Assembly: GCA_001780895.1 (NCBI GenBank)
Contig: MFJJ01000048.1
Coordinates: forward strand, 1 to 42,574
Reading direction: 5' to 3'
DNA: 42,574 bases
Source of the DNA: Candidatus Gottesmanbacteria bacterium RIFCSPHIGHO2_01_FULL_46_14
Lineage (GTDB): Bacteria; Patescibacteriota; Microgenomatia; UBA10105; UBA927
The notes under the pieces: model-generated
Database searches by the model: none
What the model was told of the DNA's origin: nothing
The model's input: only the letters and a program-made list of their open reading frames with translations
Translations under genes and position numbers: made by a program
Part shown: positions 1 to 7,993 of the stretch, one piece after another
Layout: each line of letters opens with the position of its first letter
Numbering within the stretch: position 1 is the first letter of the stretch

Positions 1-1319
1 TTATTTATCTTGTAGACACCGGTAAAATAAAAGCCTTGAAGTTTCCCCAGTTCTGGTTTGAGTCCACGCCACAAGGAAAGTTTATGTTGACGATCGCGTT
101 TGGGCAATCAAAGTACTTCGTGGATTCCCTCGCCGAGAATACACGGCGGGGGTTGCGACAAAAAGTACGGCGTGGCGAATTTCCGGGGTTAGCGCCTCCC
201 GGATATCTCAATGACTCCCGAACCAAAACCATCGTCATCGACAAACGGATAGCCCCCATCATCAAAGAACTGTATGAGAAATTCGCCACCGGCAGGTACA
301 CGCTCTTTGATATGGCCGTCTTTTTGTCGCAACACGGCATGACTACAAGTGGCGGTAAGATCATGCGGGACAAAGCGTCATGGATCTTGTCTAATCCGTT
401 CTACTATGGCCACTTCCGGTATGCCGGGGAAATCCACGAAGGAACCCACGAGCCACTGGTTGCAAAGAAACTGTTTGATCAGGTACAGGAGGTCTGGAAG
501 AAGCGGAGTCACTCATGGCACGAGGAGCGGCCGGTCAAGCCCTACACCGGACTTTTTCGCTGTGGTGAGTGCGGCATGATGATCACGGCAGAGCTGAAGA
601 AAAAGTTTTATCCCACCACCAATCATCATGCCACCTATGTGTATTATCGGTGTACGAAAAAGTCCAAGGATCAGAAGTGCTTCCAGCCCTTCATCAGAGA
701 GGAGGCCCTTGACCGGCAAATCTCAGACCTCCTGCAAACAGCTTCTTTGCCCAAGGATTGGGCAGCAAAGATGTTATTGAAGTTGGATGAAGAAAAAGTG
801 GATGCTGCCCACTCCTATGGTGCGTGTGTTGCAGACAAACAGACAGAGATACGGGTAATCACTACCAAACTCCAGCGTCTTTTGGATTCCTACCTCGATC
901 AGGATATTGACCGTGATGATTACCGATCTCGGAAGGCAAAGTTCCTCTCCGAGAAAAAGACGCTGGAGGAGTCCGTCACCCGTCTGCAACACACGCAAAC
1001 GGCGTGGCTCGAACCCATGCGAGCATGGGTTAAAGAAGCATCAGAAGCGGAGCAAATCGCACGGGGGGAAGACAAAAACGCAAAAAAGGTATTAGCAGGA
1101 AAAATCTTCGGCTCGAACTTAACGCTGTTCCACAAAATAGCGCGCGGTGACGCGCGCGAACCCTGGGCGGCGCTACGCGCCGCCCCGACAAGTCGGAAAA
1201 TGGAGCGGGTGAAGGGAATCGAACCCTCGTCCCATCCTTGGGAAGGACGTATTCTGCCATTGAACCACACCCGCACGGGACAACTGGGATGCCCCATGAA
1301 TTATTTTATCACGATCTAG
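1..1319 (+). CDS. Large serine recombinase (C-terminal part; 5' end outside window)
   Basis: The open frame enters from the left edge (first full codon at position 3), so the N-terminal resolvase catalytic domain is mostly missing. The visible part holds the end of that domain (FGQSKYFVDSLAENTRRG), a Recombinase domain (about the first 150 residues), a zinc ribbon (CGEC followed by a second cysteine pair near RCTKKSKDQKC), and a coiled coil (DKQTEIRVITTKLQRLLDS region). These proteins cut and rejoin DNA at att sites through a serine to integrate or excise mobile elements. The last 40 or so codons are an antisense reading of the tRNA-Gly gene (VKGIEPSS... is that reading), so the ancestral protein probably ended before about 1200. 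Gene and tRNA 3' end face each other, as expected for an integrase beside its attachment site. Confidence 0.85.
   Translation, partial: IYLVDTGKIKALKFPQFWFESTPQGKFMLTIAFGQSKYFVDSLAENTRRGLRQKVRRGEFPGLAPPGYLNDSRTKTIVIDKRIAPIIKELYEKFATGRYTLFDMAVFLSQHGMTTSGGKIMRDKASWILSNPFYYGHFRYAGEIHEGTHEPLVAKKLFDQVQEVWKKRSHSWHEERPVKPYTGLFRCGECGMMITAELKKKFYPTTNHHATYVYYRCTKKSKDQKCFQPFIREEALDRQISDLLQTASLPKDWAAKMLLKLDEEKVDAAHSYGACVADKQTEIRVITTKLQRLLDSYLDQDIDRDDYRSRKAKFLSEKKTLEESVTRLQHTQTAWLEPMRAWVKEASEAEQIARGEDKNAKKVLAGKIFGSNLTLFHKIARGDAREPWAALRAAPTSRKMERVKGIEPSSHPWEGRILPLNHTRTGQLGCPMNYFITI
1166..1184. other. GC-rich hairpin between recombinase domain end and tRNA-Gly
   Basis: The arms GGCGGCGC and GCGCCGCC form an 8-bp stem with a TAC loop. 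A second small inverted repeat (CCGAC/GTCGG) follows at 1185-1196. There is no U-run, so it is not a convincing terminator. It lies in the junction between recombinase and tRNA, where strand-exchange or excision signals would be expected, but its function is unknown. Confidence 0.4.
1201..1274 (-). tRNA. tRNA-Gly (anticodon CCC)
   Basis: Read on the minus strand, the sequence folds into a full cloverleaf. The acceptor stem is GCGGGTG/CACCCGC, the anticodon stem CGTCC/GGATG encloses loop TTCCCAA (anticodon CCC, glycine), and the T arm is GAGGG-TTCGATT-CCCTT. The discriminator is T and the CCA end is encoded (1201-1203). The 3' end points into the recombinase gene, making it the likely attachment site of the element to the left. 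It lies about 40 bp downstream of the LysM gene on the same strand and may share its transcript. Confidence 0.93.
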
Positions 1320-1885
1320 GGCAGGACGAATACGTTGCCGGCGTGGATGAGATTCGGGTTTGCCAGGTTATTGGCTTTGGCTATTTCAACCCATTTGTAC
1401 CCATCGCCATATTGGGCGACGGCGATGTTCCACAAGCTATCACCCCGTACCACCGTATACGTTTTTGCTGTGGCAGCTGGTGTTTCCGTTGCTGTACTTC
1501 CGATTGCTCCCATTGTCGGAGTCGGTGCTTGCGTTTCCGTTTGTGTGATCATCGGTGTTGCGACTGGGATCGTTAACGTCTGACCAACTTCAATATCATC
1601 TGCGCTTGAAAGATTGTTTGCGCCTGCGACATCCGACCAATTATATCCACTGCCATAATATTTTTCCGCAATCATCCAGAGTGTTTCTCCCTGGGCGACG
1701 GTATGGGTAGTCGGAAGGCTGATCTGACCTTGTTTTTGCTGTTCTTGTTCTTTTGCAGTTTGCCCGGCGCGATTGGTAAAGTAATTATAGATAAGGGTTC
1801 CGACGACTAAAACGACCGCGACACCCAGAATCAGAGAAACGAACGAATCGGGAGACTGAAGACGTTTTTGTATTTGTTTCCACAT
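1316..1885 (-). CDS. Membrane-anchored protein with two LysM domains
   Basis: The 189-residue protein has a short cytoplasmic start, one membrane helix (about residues 17-36, SLILGVAVVLVVGTLIYNYF), a linker, a first LysM domain (about 60-108, HTVAQGETLWMIAEKYYG), a Thr/Pro/Ala-rich linker, and a second LysM domain (about 141-189, YTVVRGDSLWNIAVAQYG). LysM domains bind N-acetylglucosamine glycans, so it probably tethers to or organises the cell wall. It has no enzymatic domain. It ends against the recombinase reading frame (3-4 bp convergent overlap) and is followed by tRNA-Gly. The start ATG is at 1885, with GGAGG about 15 bp upstream, which is further than usual. Confidence 0.88.
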   Translation of the reverse strand: MWKQIQKRLQSPDSFVSLILGVAVVLVVGTLIYNYFTNRAGQTAKEQEQQKQGQISLPTTHTVAQGETLWMIAEKYYGSGYNWSDVAGANNLSSADDIEVGQTLTIPVATPMITQTETQAPTPTMGAIGSTATETPAATAKTYTVVRGDSLWNIAVAQYGDGYKWVEIAKANNLANPNLIHAGNVFVLP

Positions 1886-2008
1886 TGTGAGAATGTTGTT
1901 CCTCCATTCTGGGTAGAAGTAATCCTAATAAAAGTATTTATAAGCTACTTTGATCTTCTTGTCTACTAGGCAAATAGGAATGGTCATGGTACCATTGAGG
2001 CTAGAAAA

Positions 2009-2082
2009 GGATCCGTGGTGTAGAGGCCCAACACGCGTCCCTGTCAAGGACGAGATCGGCGGTTCGAATCCGCTCGGATCCG
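2009..2082 (+). tRNA. tRNA-Asp (anticodon GTC)
   Basis: The cloverleaf has acceptor GGATCCG/CGGATCC, D stem GTGT/ACAC, anticodon stem CGTCC/GGACG with loop CTGTCAA (anticodon GTC), T arm GGCGG-TTCGAAT-CCGCT and discriminator G. The CCA end is not encoded; the next bases are C and then the ATG of polX. Correct 3' processing after the discriminator would leave polX mRNA with a single-base leader. Confidence 0.95.
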
Positions 2083-2083
2083 C

Positions 2084-3856
2084 ATGAAGCAGTTAACAAA
2101 CCTCGAACTTGCCGAGCTTCTAAGAAAAGTTTCTGCTGCCTACCAAATCCTCAACGAAAATAGGTTTAAAATTATCGCCTACGATCGGGCGGCTGATAGT
2201 ATCGAGCATTTAACCAGTGACGCCAAAGACTTATGGGATGACGGAAAACTCGATGAAATTCCCGGCATTGGGGAGGGTATTTCCCATTACCTCGACGAAC
2301 TGTTTCGTACCGGACACGTAAAGCATTTCGGCGATGTAATGAAACGAGTACCGGAGGCGGTATTTCCCCTGCTTCTTGTTCCCGGTATCGGACCCAAGAA
2401 GTCATATCGTTTGGTAAAAGAATTTGGTTTTACCCGTGCAAAAACAGCTGTTTCTGATTTGGAAAGGGTTGCGAAAGCCGGAAAAATTGCTTCGCTTGAA
2501 GGATTTGGGCAAAAATCAGAAGAAGTTATTCTCTCGTCACTCTCCCTATTTAAAAAAGGAGCAATCAAGGAAAATCGCATGGAATTACCGATAGCAGATG
2601 CAATCGCGCAGGATGTCATGGTGTATCTTCGCAAGTCTCATGACGTAGAGCATGTGGATGCGCTAGGCAGTTTGCGGAGAATGGTATCGACGATCGGGGA
2701 TATCGATATAGCAGTTGCGACCAAAAAACCAGACGTAGTCGTTTCTCATTTTGTAAAGTATCCCCATGAAAAACTCATTGACGAAGGACCGCAAGGGGCG
2801 ACGTTGCTACTTCATTCTGGTAGACAAGTAGATTTGCGCGTGCAAAATCCGGCCAAATACGGCGCAATGCTCCAATACTTTACCGGATCGAAGAATCATA
2901 ATATTAAACTTCGGGAACTGGCGCTTTCAAAGGGGTTGTCGCTCAACGAATACGGAATCAAAAATGTAAAAACCAGAAGGATGCGATCCTTCCATAGTGA
3001 GGTGGAGTTTTATAAGGAGATAGGGTTATCGTGGATTCCTCCGGAACTTCGGGAAGATCAGGGCGAGGTTGAGGCAGCACTTCGGGGTAAATTGCCTAAA
3101 CTGGTGGAGTTATCAGATATGAAAGGCGATCTTCATATGCATACAGATTACGATTTGGAGCCTTCGCACAATTTGGGTAGCGATGCGTTCGTCAAACACC
3201 TGGACAAAGCGGTGTCTCTGGGTTATGAGTACATTGGAATTTCTGACCACAACCCCTCGATGACCAATCACACGAAAGATCAAATTACCCAAATCATGAG
3301 AAAACGTAAAGAAACATATGAACAGATCCATGCTGCCTGGGGCAAGCGAGTTGCCCTGTTTATCATGTGTGAAGTGGATATTTTGCCCGATGGGAAATTA
3401 GCTCTGCCCAAAGAAGCATTTGAGTATGTGGATGCCGTTATCGTATCCATCCACTCAAGCTTTACGCAACCAAGAAGTGAAGTAACAAAGCGGGTTGTCA
3501 ACGCACTGACTGCACACCCGAAGGTGAGATTTTTTGGCCATCCGACGGGCAGGCTTTTAACAAAACGAGAAGGAGTTGATCTTAACTGGAAAGAAATTTT
3601 TGCCGTATGTAAAGACCAAGATATAGCGTTGGAAATTAACGCCTATCCGCAGCGTCTGGATCTTCCAGATACGATCGTCTACGACGCCGTGCGCGAAGGC
3701 ATCAAACTTTGTATCAACACCGATGCCCACGCTGTCGATCAAATGAATATGATGAAATATGGCGTGTCGGTCGCCCGCCGTGGCTGGGCAACAGCCCGTG
3801 ATATTGTGGACACGATGGAGTATAATGGTTTTAAGAAATGGTTAGATAAACTATGA
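2084..3856 (+). CDS. polX: DNA polymerase X with C-terminal PHP exonuclease
   Basis: The 590-residue protein has the length and order of bacterial PolX. Helix-hairpin-helix regions come first (residues about 45-150, including IPGIGEGIS and VPGIGPKKS). The polymerase X palm follows, with [17 protein letters not shown] near 195-212 giving two catalytic aspartates and VDLRV the third. A PHP domain starts near 345 ([33 protein letters not shown]) and carries the metal-binding histidines and aspartates for 3'-5' exonuclease/AP endonuclease activity. It acts in gap filling and base excision repair. The ATG lies 2 nt after tRNA-Asp, leaving no room for a Shine-Dalgarno site outside the tRNA, and the family N-terminus ([19 protein letters not shown]) supports this start. 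It overlaps lemA by 4 bp. Confidence 0.95.
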   Translation: MKQLTNLELAELLRKVSAAYQILNENRFKIIAYDRAADSIEHLTSDAKDLWDDGKLDEIPGIGEGISHYLDELFRTGHVKHFGDVMKRVPEAVFPLLLVPGIGPKKSYRLVKEFGFTRAKTAVSDLERVAKAGKIASLEGFGQKSEEVILSSLSLFKKGAIKENRMELPIADAIAQDVMVYLRKSHDVEHVDALGSLRRMVSTIGDIDIAVATKKPDVVVSHFVKYPHEKLIDEGPQGATLLLHSGRQVDLRVQNPAKYGAMLQYFTGSKNHNIKLRELALSKGLSLNEYGIKNVKTRRMRSFHSEVEFYKEIGLSWIPPELREDQGEVEAALRGKLPKLVELSDMKGDLHMHTDYDLEPSHNLGSDAFVKHLDKAVSLGYEYIGISDHNPSMTNHTKDQITQIMRKRKETYEQIHAAWGKRVALFIMCEVDILPDGKLALPKEAFEYVDAVIVSIHSSFTQPRSEVTKRVVNALTAHPKVRFFGHPTGRLLTKREGVDLNWKEIFAVCKDQDIALEINAYPQRLDLPDTIVYDAVREGIKLCINTDAHAVDQMNMMKYGVSVARRGWATARDIVDTMEYNGFKKWLDKL

Positions 3857-4407
3857 ACCCTCTCTATATTGTCATCGGATTAATAGTTTTAGTGGGACTG
3901 TACTTTCTTTCTCTCTATAACGGACTGGTTTCTCTCAAAACACGTATTGAGGAAGCATGGAGCCAGATCGATATCCAACTCAAACGCCGCGCAGATTTGA
4001 TCCCCAATCTCGTCGAAACAGTCAAAGGCTACGCAAAACACGAAAAAACGGTATTTTCTGAAGTTACCAAGGCACGAAGCGCGCTTATGGGAGCGCAAAG
4101 TCTTCCGCAAAAGGCCCAAGCCAGTGACATGCTCACTTCTGCATTGGGCAAACTCTTTGCGGTAGCCGAAGCCTATCCCCAACTCAAAGCGAATGAAAAT
4201 TTTGTCCAACTCCAAAAAGAGCTTTCTGATACAGAGGATAAAGTGGCCTATTCGAGGCAGTTCTACAATACGATCGTTAACGAATACAATATAAAAATTC
4301 GTACCTTCCCTAATACGCTCTTTAACGAAATGCTCGGGTTTAGCGAAAAAGAATTCTTCGCCGCTTCGGAAGAAGAGAAAAAAGCCATAAAAGTAAAGTT
4401 CGATTAG
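3853..4407 (+). CDS. lemA: LemA family membrane protein
   Basis: The 184-residue protein begins with one membrane helix (residues 1-20, [20 protein letters not shown]), followed by the conserved [20 protein letters not shown] motif and a long helical bundle ending in [14 protein letters not shown]. LemA proteins are membrane-anchored helical proteins of uncertain role, often encoded next to an HtpX protease, as here (htpX at 4788). The start overlaps the polX stop (ATGA). The usual lemA-htpX adjacency is interrupted only by the palindromic element carrying the GIY-YIG gene, which points to a later insertion. Confidence 0.93.
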   Translation: MNPLYIVIGLIVLVGLYFLSLYNGLVSLKTRIEEAWSQIDIQLKRRADLIPNLVETVKGYAKHEKTVFSEVTKARSALMGAQSLPQKAQASDMLTSALGKLFAVAEAYPQLKANENFVQLQKELSDTEDKVAYSRQFYNTIVNEYNIKIRTFPNTLFNEMLGFSEKEFFAASEEEKKAIKVKFD

Positions 4408-4416
4408 CCTTCGGTT

Positions 4417-4777
4417 TGTCATTCCGGGCTTGACCCGGAATCCAGTGTTCATGGTAAGACACTATTTTGTTTATATCCTTGCGAGCAAAAGAAGCGGTAC
4501 ATTATATATTGGAATCACCAATCGCATTACCAGACGCACGTTGGAGCATAAGCTGAATATAGTCGAAGGATTTACAAAGAAATATCAAGTTCACTCGTTG
4601 GTATATTACGAAATATATACGGATGTTAAGGAGGCTATTAAAAGAGAAAAACAGTTAAAATGGTGGAGACGTGACTGGAAAATAAAATTGATAGAAACGG
4701 AAAATCCAAAATGGGAAGATCTCTATAAAAAAATCATTTTCTAAGAACTGGATCCCGGCTCGATGGCCGGGATGACA
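4417..4777. mobile_element. Split palindromic element bracketing a GIY-YIG nuclease gene
   Basis: The left half (4417-4446) is TGTCAT followed by hairpin ATTCCGGG/CCCGGAAT and ATCCAG. The right half (4747-4777) is CTGGAT, then hairpin ATCCCGGC/GCCGGGAT and ATGACA. The two halves are inverted relative to each other, with outer ends TGTCAT and ATGACA. Copies at 6047-6115 and 7994-8064 have the same two-hairpin plan but only about 15 bp between the halves. Here about 300 bp, the whole GIY-YIG gene, occupies that middle position. The arrangement suggests a nuclease-carrying form of a small palindromic repeat. Confidence 0.65.
4451..4744 (+). CDS. Single-domain GIY-YIG nuclease (URI/COG2827 type)
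   Basis: The 97-residue protein is one GIY-YIG domain. It has FVYILASKRSGTLYIGIT (the GIY and YIG strands), an arginine in RITRRTLEHK, EGFTKKY, and the metal-binding glutamate in EAIKREKQLKWWRRDWK. Such small proteins are predicted metal-dependent DNA endonucleases with no known host role. I chose ATG 4451 because the family begins just before the YVYIL strand; an upstream TTG at 4430 would start inside the hairpin. No Shine-Dalgarno site is visible. The gene is enclosed by the two halves of a palindromic repeat and separates lemA from htpX, so it is probably mobile or mobilising. The right hairpin may double as its terminator. Confidence 0.85.
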   Translation: MVRHYFVYILASKRSGTLYIGITNRITRRTLEHKLNIVEGFTKKYQVHSLVYYEIYTDVKEAIKREKQLKWWRRDWKIKLIETENPKWEDLYKKIIF

Positions 4778-4787
4778 AGAAAAAAAT

Positions 4788-5687
4788 ATGTCCATCCATT
4801 CCCAAATTCAAAGTAACGTTACCAAGACGTACGTGCTGATGAGCGCGTTTATCGCATTTGTGGTGTTGGCCGGCTACGTCATGGGGCAGGCGTTGGGGTA
4901 TGGCAATAGTTGGATGTGGGTAGCGGTTCTCTTTTCCATTGGATCGAGTTTCATAAGCTACTACTGGGGAGACAAGATCGTCCTTGCGATGAGCAAAGCA
5001 AGACCCGCTGATCGAAAACGTGATTTTGATTTCTTTACGGTTACAGAGAATTTAGCCATAGCTGCGGGTATTCCCAAACCAAAACTCTATGTCATAGATG
5101 ACTCGGCGATGAACGCATTTGCCACCGGTCGCGATCCCCAACATGCCGTTGTGTGCGCGACAACCGGGATTATTGAGCGCCTCGAACGTCGCGAACTCGA
5201 AGGTGTCATTGCCCATGAGCTCTCGCACGTCAAAAACTTTGACACGAGACTCATGGCAGTGGTAGCAGTGCTTGTTGGGACGGTTGCGTTTTTAGCAGAC
5301 ATGTTTATGCGAAGCCTTTGGTGGGGAGGGGGTCGGAGGAGCCGCGACGACAACAACGGTATTGGGCAAATCATGCTGATTGTTGGGATTGTCTTAGCCA
5401 TCATCACACCGATTCTGGCAACACTCATTCAACTTGCCATTTCCCGAAAACGCGAATTTTTAGCTGATGCGTCGAGTGCTGATCTCACGCGCTACCCTGA
5501 AGGATTAGCCCGCGCGCTTGAAAAATTGGGACAAGATAAAGAAGTTCTTGAGGCTGCAACAAACGCCACTGCGCACCTGTATGTGGTCAATCCCTTCAAA
5601 GGTAAACAATTTGCCGCGTGGTTTAGCAATATGTTCAATACGCACCCGCCTTTATCCGAGCGCATAAAGATGTTACGATCGATGTGA
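4788..5687 (+). CDS. htpX: HtpX-type membrane zinc metalloprotease
   Basis: The 299-residue M48 protease has two N-terminal membrane helices (about 15-35 and 41-60), the zinc motif HELSH at 143-147, a hydrophobic pair (about 155-175 and 190-216), and the third zinc ligand in SRKREFLADASS. The C-terminus HPPLSERIKMLRSM is typical. HtpX degrades damaged membrane proteins from the cytoplasmic side. It follows lemA, a frequent neighbour, with the GIY-YIG element between them. The start ATG is at 4788, 11 bp after the right palindrome half. It ends 1 bp before murT. Confidence 0.95.
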   Translation: MSIHSQIQSNVTKTYVLMSAFIAFVVLAGYVMGQALGYGNSWMWVAVLFSIGSSFISYYWGDKIVLAMSKARPADRKRDFDFFTVTENLAIAAGIPKPKLYVIDDSAMNAFATGRDPQHAVVCATTGIIERLERRELEGVIAHELSHVKNFDTRLMAVVAVLVGTVAFLADMFMRSLWWGGGRRSRDDNNGIGQIMLIVGIVLAIITPILATLIQLAISRKREFLADASSADLTRYPEGLARALEKLGQDKEVLEAATNATAHLYVVNPFKGKQFAAWFSNMFNTHPPLSERIKMLRSM

Positions 5688-5688
5688 C

Positions 5689-6948
5689 ATGCTCCATATT
5701 GCGATCCTTCTCGGTAAATTAGTCTCCTGGGCAAGTAAAACATTTGGACTTGGTGCCGGGGCGACGTGGCCGGGGGAGATTGCTCTTCGACTAAACCCCA
5801 CTATTCTTTCTTCTCTCGCTTGCAACCTTAAGAAAGGCGTCATTCTCGTTGCCGGTACTAACGGTAAAACCACCACAAGTAAAATGATTCAAATCATTTT
5901 AGAACAAAATGGATTGTCGGTCGTTCATAATTCCAGTGGCGCAAATCTCGACAATGGGATTGTTTCAGCATTGATTGGTAAGTCAAATGCGGATTGGGGT
6001 GTGTTTGAGGTCGATGAGAATACGCTGCCCAGTGTTATTTCTGTATTGTCATTCCGGCCGAAGAGCCGGAATCCAGAAAAAAAACAATGGATCCCGGATC
6101 AAGTCCGGGATGACAAAAGAACAATCATCGTGCTTCTCAATATCTTTCGCGATCAGCTGGATCGGTACGGAGAAGTTGATGTGATTGCGCAGAAGTGGGA
6201 AAAAGCGCTCCGGGGAAGCAAAGCCACGATTATAGCAAATGCGGATGATCCCCTCATTGCACACCTGGGATTATTCGCGAAGGCAACGTTTTTTGGTATT
6301 AACGACAAGACGAAATTTTTTACCACGATGGAACACGCAACAGATTCGACGTTCTGTTTAAACTGTGGCAGTCGTTTGAAGTATGAAGGCATCTATTTTT
6401 CCCATCTCGGCATCTGGGAATGTACAAAGTGCAGAGAGAAACGACCCAAACCGAATATTTCCGACGGGAAATCTCCATTACCCGGGCTTTACAATCTCTA
6501 CAACACTCTGGCGGCGATGAGCGTTGCAAAAATACTCGGCATAAAGGCAGACTTGGCAGGGTTCCACCCTGCATTCGGGAGACAGGAAGAAGTCGGCAAT
6601 GTGAAGATTTTTCTCTCCAAAAATCCTGCTGGTTTTAATCAATCGCTTCGAACGGTTCTCGAGCTCGGAGCAAAAAATCTCCTTTTCGTATTAAACGATC
6701 GTATTCCCGACGGCCGCGACGTTTCCTGGATCTGGGACGTGGATTTTGAAATGATCCCGAAAGATGTATCGGTACGGGTGAGCGGGGATCGTGTCTATGA
6801 TCTTGCGTTACGACTTAAATATGCAGGTATCAAGGCGGACATATATGAAAATCTAGAGGATGCGCTATCTGGTCCACTGTACGTGTTACCAACGTACTCG
6901 GCAATGCTTGAAGTCCGAAAAATTCTGAAAGGTCGGAAGATACTATGA
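5689..6948 (+). CDS. murT: MurT, lipid II isoglutaminyl synthase ATPase subunit
   Basis: The 419-residue Mur-ligase-like protein activates the D-glutamate carboxylate of the peptidoglycan stem with ATP; GatD supplies ammonia. Visible are the P-loop GTNGKTTT (56-63), the strand VFEVDEN, the NIFRDQLDRYGEVD motif (151-164), a four-cysteine zinc ribbon (C223, C226, C245, C248), FGRQEE, and the C-terminal DGRDVSWIWDVDFE with D350, aligned with the catalytic aspartate of characterised MurT. Residues about 120-143 (IPDQVRDD) are the translation of an inserted palindromic repeat that interrupts the central domain in frame. A second, unrelated hairpin repeat lies at codons 290-295. The gene overlaps gatD by 4 bp, and the two products form one enzyme. 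Confidence 0.93.
   Translation: MLHIAILLGKLVSWASKTFGLGAGATWPGEIALRLNPTILSSLACNLKKGVILVAGTNGKTTTSKMIQIILEQNGLSVVHNSSGANLDNGIVSALIGKSNADWGVFEVDENTLPSVISVLSFRPKSRNPEKKQWIPDQVRDDKRTIIVLLNIFRDQLDRYGEVDVIAQKWEKALRGSKATIIANADDPLIAHLGLFAKATFFGINDKTKFFTTMEHATDSTFCLNCGSRLKYEGIYFSHLGIWECTKCREKRPKPNISDGKSPLPGLYNLYNTLAAMSVAKILGIKADLAGFHPAFGRQEEVGNVKIFLSKNPAGFNQSLRTVLELGAKNLLFVLNDRIPDGRDVSWIWDVDFEMIPKDVSVRVSGDRVYDLALRLKYAGIKADIYENLEDALSGPLYVLPTYSAMLEVRKILKGRKIL
6047..6115. repeat. 69-bp palindromic repeat inserted in frame in murT
   Basis: The repeat runs from TGTCAT to ATGACA. It holds hairpins ATTCCGGC/GCCGGAAT (6051-6072) and ATCCCGGA/TCCGGGAT (6091-6111), and the halves are inverted copies of each other. 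It is exactly 23 codons long, so murT stays open. It belongs to the same family as the copies at 7994-8064 and the split copy at 4417-4777. Confidence 0.85.
6555..6572. repeat. REP-like hairpin in murT identical to those of the RAYT element
   Basis: The 17-base core GGCAGGGTTCCACCCTG (stem CAGGGT/ACCCTG) is the same as at 11620 and 11799 and nearly the same as at 11081, all in or at the RAYT transposase element. It encodes AGFHPA just before the conserved FGRQE of MurT. A 17-base identity between unrelated coding regions is unlikely by chance. Confidence 0.7.
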
Positions 6949-7670
6949 AATTAACAATCGCCTGGCTTTACCCAGATTTAATGTCGACCTATGGAGATCG
7001 TGGAAATATTATCGTTCTCACCAAACGCTGTCAGTGGCGAGGGATAGATGTAGGAGTAAAGGAAATTACACTTGAAACGTCAGTTTCTGAGTTAAAGAAA
7101 AGTGACTTGATTTTCATGGGAGGGGCGCAGGATCGACAACAAAAATTAGCTGGCACTGATTTTCTCAAGCATAAAGGTCCTTTCGTAAAAGAAATGGTGG
7201 AAAAAGGGATCCCGGCGCTATTTGTCTGCGCTGCCTATCAATTCGTCGGCCATTATTACAAGCCCTATCAAGGCGATCCGATTCCGGGTGCTGGGATTTT
7301 TGATCTCTATACCGAGCATCCGAGCGATCAAGCCAAACGCTTGATCGGCAATGTCGTAGCAGAAGTTATCAGTTCAAAAAAGACGATCGTCGGGTTTGAA
7401 AATCACGGAGGCAGGACGTATTTAGGAAAAAATCTTGCCCCGTTTGCCAAAGTCATCAAGGGTTTTGGCAATAATGGTGAGGATGGCTACGAGGGAGCAG
7501 TGTACAAAAACGCCATCGGCAGCTACTTCCACGGCCCGCTCCTTCCTAAAAATCCGCACGTTGCCGATTGGCTCATAGCCAAAGCGCTTGAGGAAAAATA
7601 CGGGAAAAAAATCAAGCTTGTGGAATCAGACGATACACTCGAGTGGCACGCGCATCGTTTTGCGCTATAA
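6945..7670 (+). CDS. gatD: GatD, lipid II isoglutaminyl synthase glutaminase subunit
   Basis: The 241-residue class I glutamine amidotransferase has the CobB/CobQ-like fold. The nucleophile C95 is in PALFVCAAYQFVG and the partner histidine H196 in GSYFHGPLLPKNPHVAD, at spacings typical of GatD. It releases ammonia from glutamine for MurT, converting D-iso-glutamate of lipid II to D-iso-glutamine. It overlaps murT by 4 bp (ATGA), implying translational coupling. Its last codon and stop (CTATAA) lie inside the -10 box of gatC. The name is shared with, but unrelated to, archaeal Glu-tRNA amidotransferase GatD. Confidence 0.93.
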   Translation: MKLTIAWLYPDLMSTYGDRGNIIVLTKRCQWRGIDVGVKEITLETSVSELKKSDLIFMGGAQDRQQKLAGTDFLKHKGPFVKEMVEKGIPALFVCAAYQFVGHYYKPYQGDPIPGAGIFDLYTEHPSDQAKRLIGNVVAEVISSKKTIVGFENHGGRTYLGKNLAPFAKVIKGFGNNGEDGYEGAVYKNAIGSYFHGPLLPKNPHVADWLIAKALEEKYGKKIKLVESDDTLEWHAHRFAL

Positions 7671-7671
7671 T
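7666..7671 (+). promoter_or_regulatory. -10 box (TATAAT) for gatC, leaderless
   Basis: A consensus TATAAT overlaps the gatD stop codon and ends 9 bp before the gatC ATG. Transcription would begin at or within about 3 bases of the start codon. No clear -35 box is seen. Confidence 0.55.
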
Positions 7672-7680
7672 GGCAGCACG

Positions 7681-7983
7681 ATGAAAGGTGGTTTGACTCC
7701 CGACCAAGTACATAAAATTGCCCGGCTTGCTAATCTGATTCTTACGAGCGAGGAGGTTGAGAAATTTGCACCGCAACTTTCGGCTATACTCGAATTCGTT
7801 TCAAAACTTCAAAAGATTCCGACGAAAGACGTTATCCCCACTTCTCAAGTCAATGGACTCGAAAATGTTTATCGCGAGGATGAAATAGATAAAAGCCGCA
7901 TGCTTACACAAGAAGATGCGTTAGCTAACGCACCGGCAACGCACAATGGATTTTTCAAAGTAAAAGCGGTTTTTGGAGAGTAA
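7681..7983 (+). CDS. gatC: Asp/Glu-tRNA amidotransferase subunit C
   Basis: The 100-residue protein fits the GatC family (LTPDQVHKIARLANLILTSEEVEKFAPQLSAIL..., ending ATHNGFFKVKAVF). GatC wraps around GatA and GatB and stabilises the complex that converts Glu-tRNA(Gln) and/or Asp-tRNA(Asn) to the amidated forms. I chose ATG 7681 because the family starts just before LTPDQV and because the TATAAT lies just upstream; a longer frame from 7588 would overlap gatD. gatA and gatB follow, with a palindromic repeat between gatC and gatA. Confidence 0.92.
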   Translation: MKGGLTPDQVHKIARLANLILTSEEVEKFAPQLSAILEFVSKLQKIPTKDVIPTSQVNGLENVYREDEIDKSRMLTQEDALANAPATHNGFFKVKAVFGE

Positions 7984-7993
7984 TATATTATGG

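Noticed and set aside
1201-1319. The last 40 recombinase codons as a genuine protein domain
   Set aside because: They are the antisense reading of tRNA-Gly plus flanking sequence, a well-known kind of spurious C-terminus.
1979-1996. Hairpin AATGGT/ACCATT ahead of tRNA-Asp as a terminator
   Set aside because: It has no U-run and only a 6-bp stem; no clear function.
4430-4450. TTG start extending the GIY-YIG protein by seven residues
   Set aside because: The extension lies inside the left palindrome hairpin and the protein family starts at about ATG 4451.
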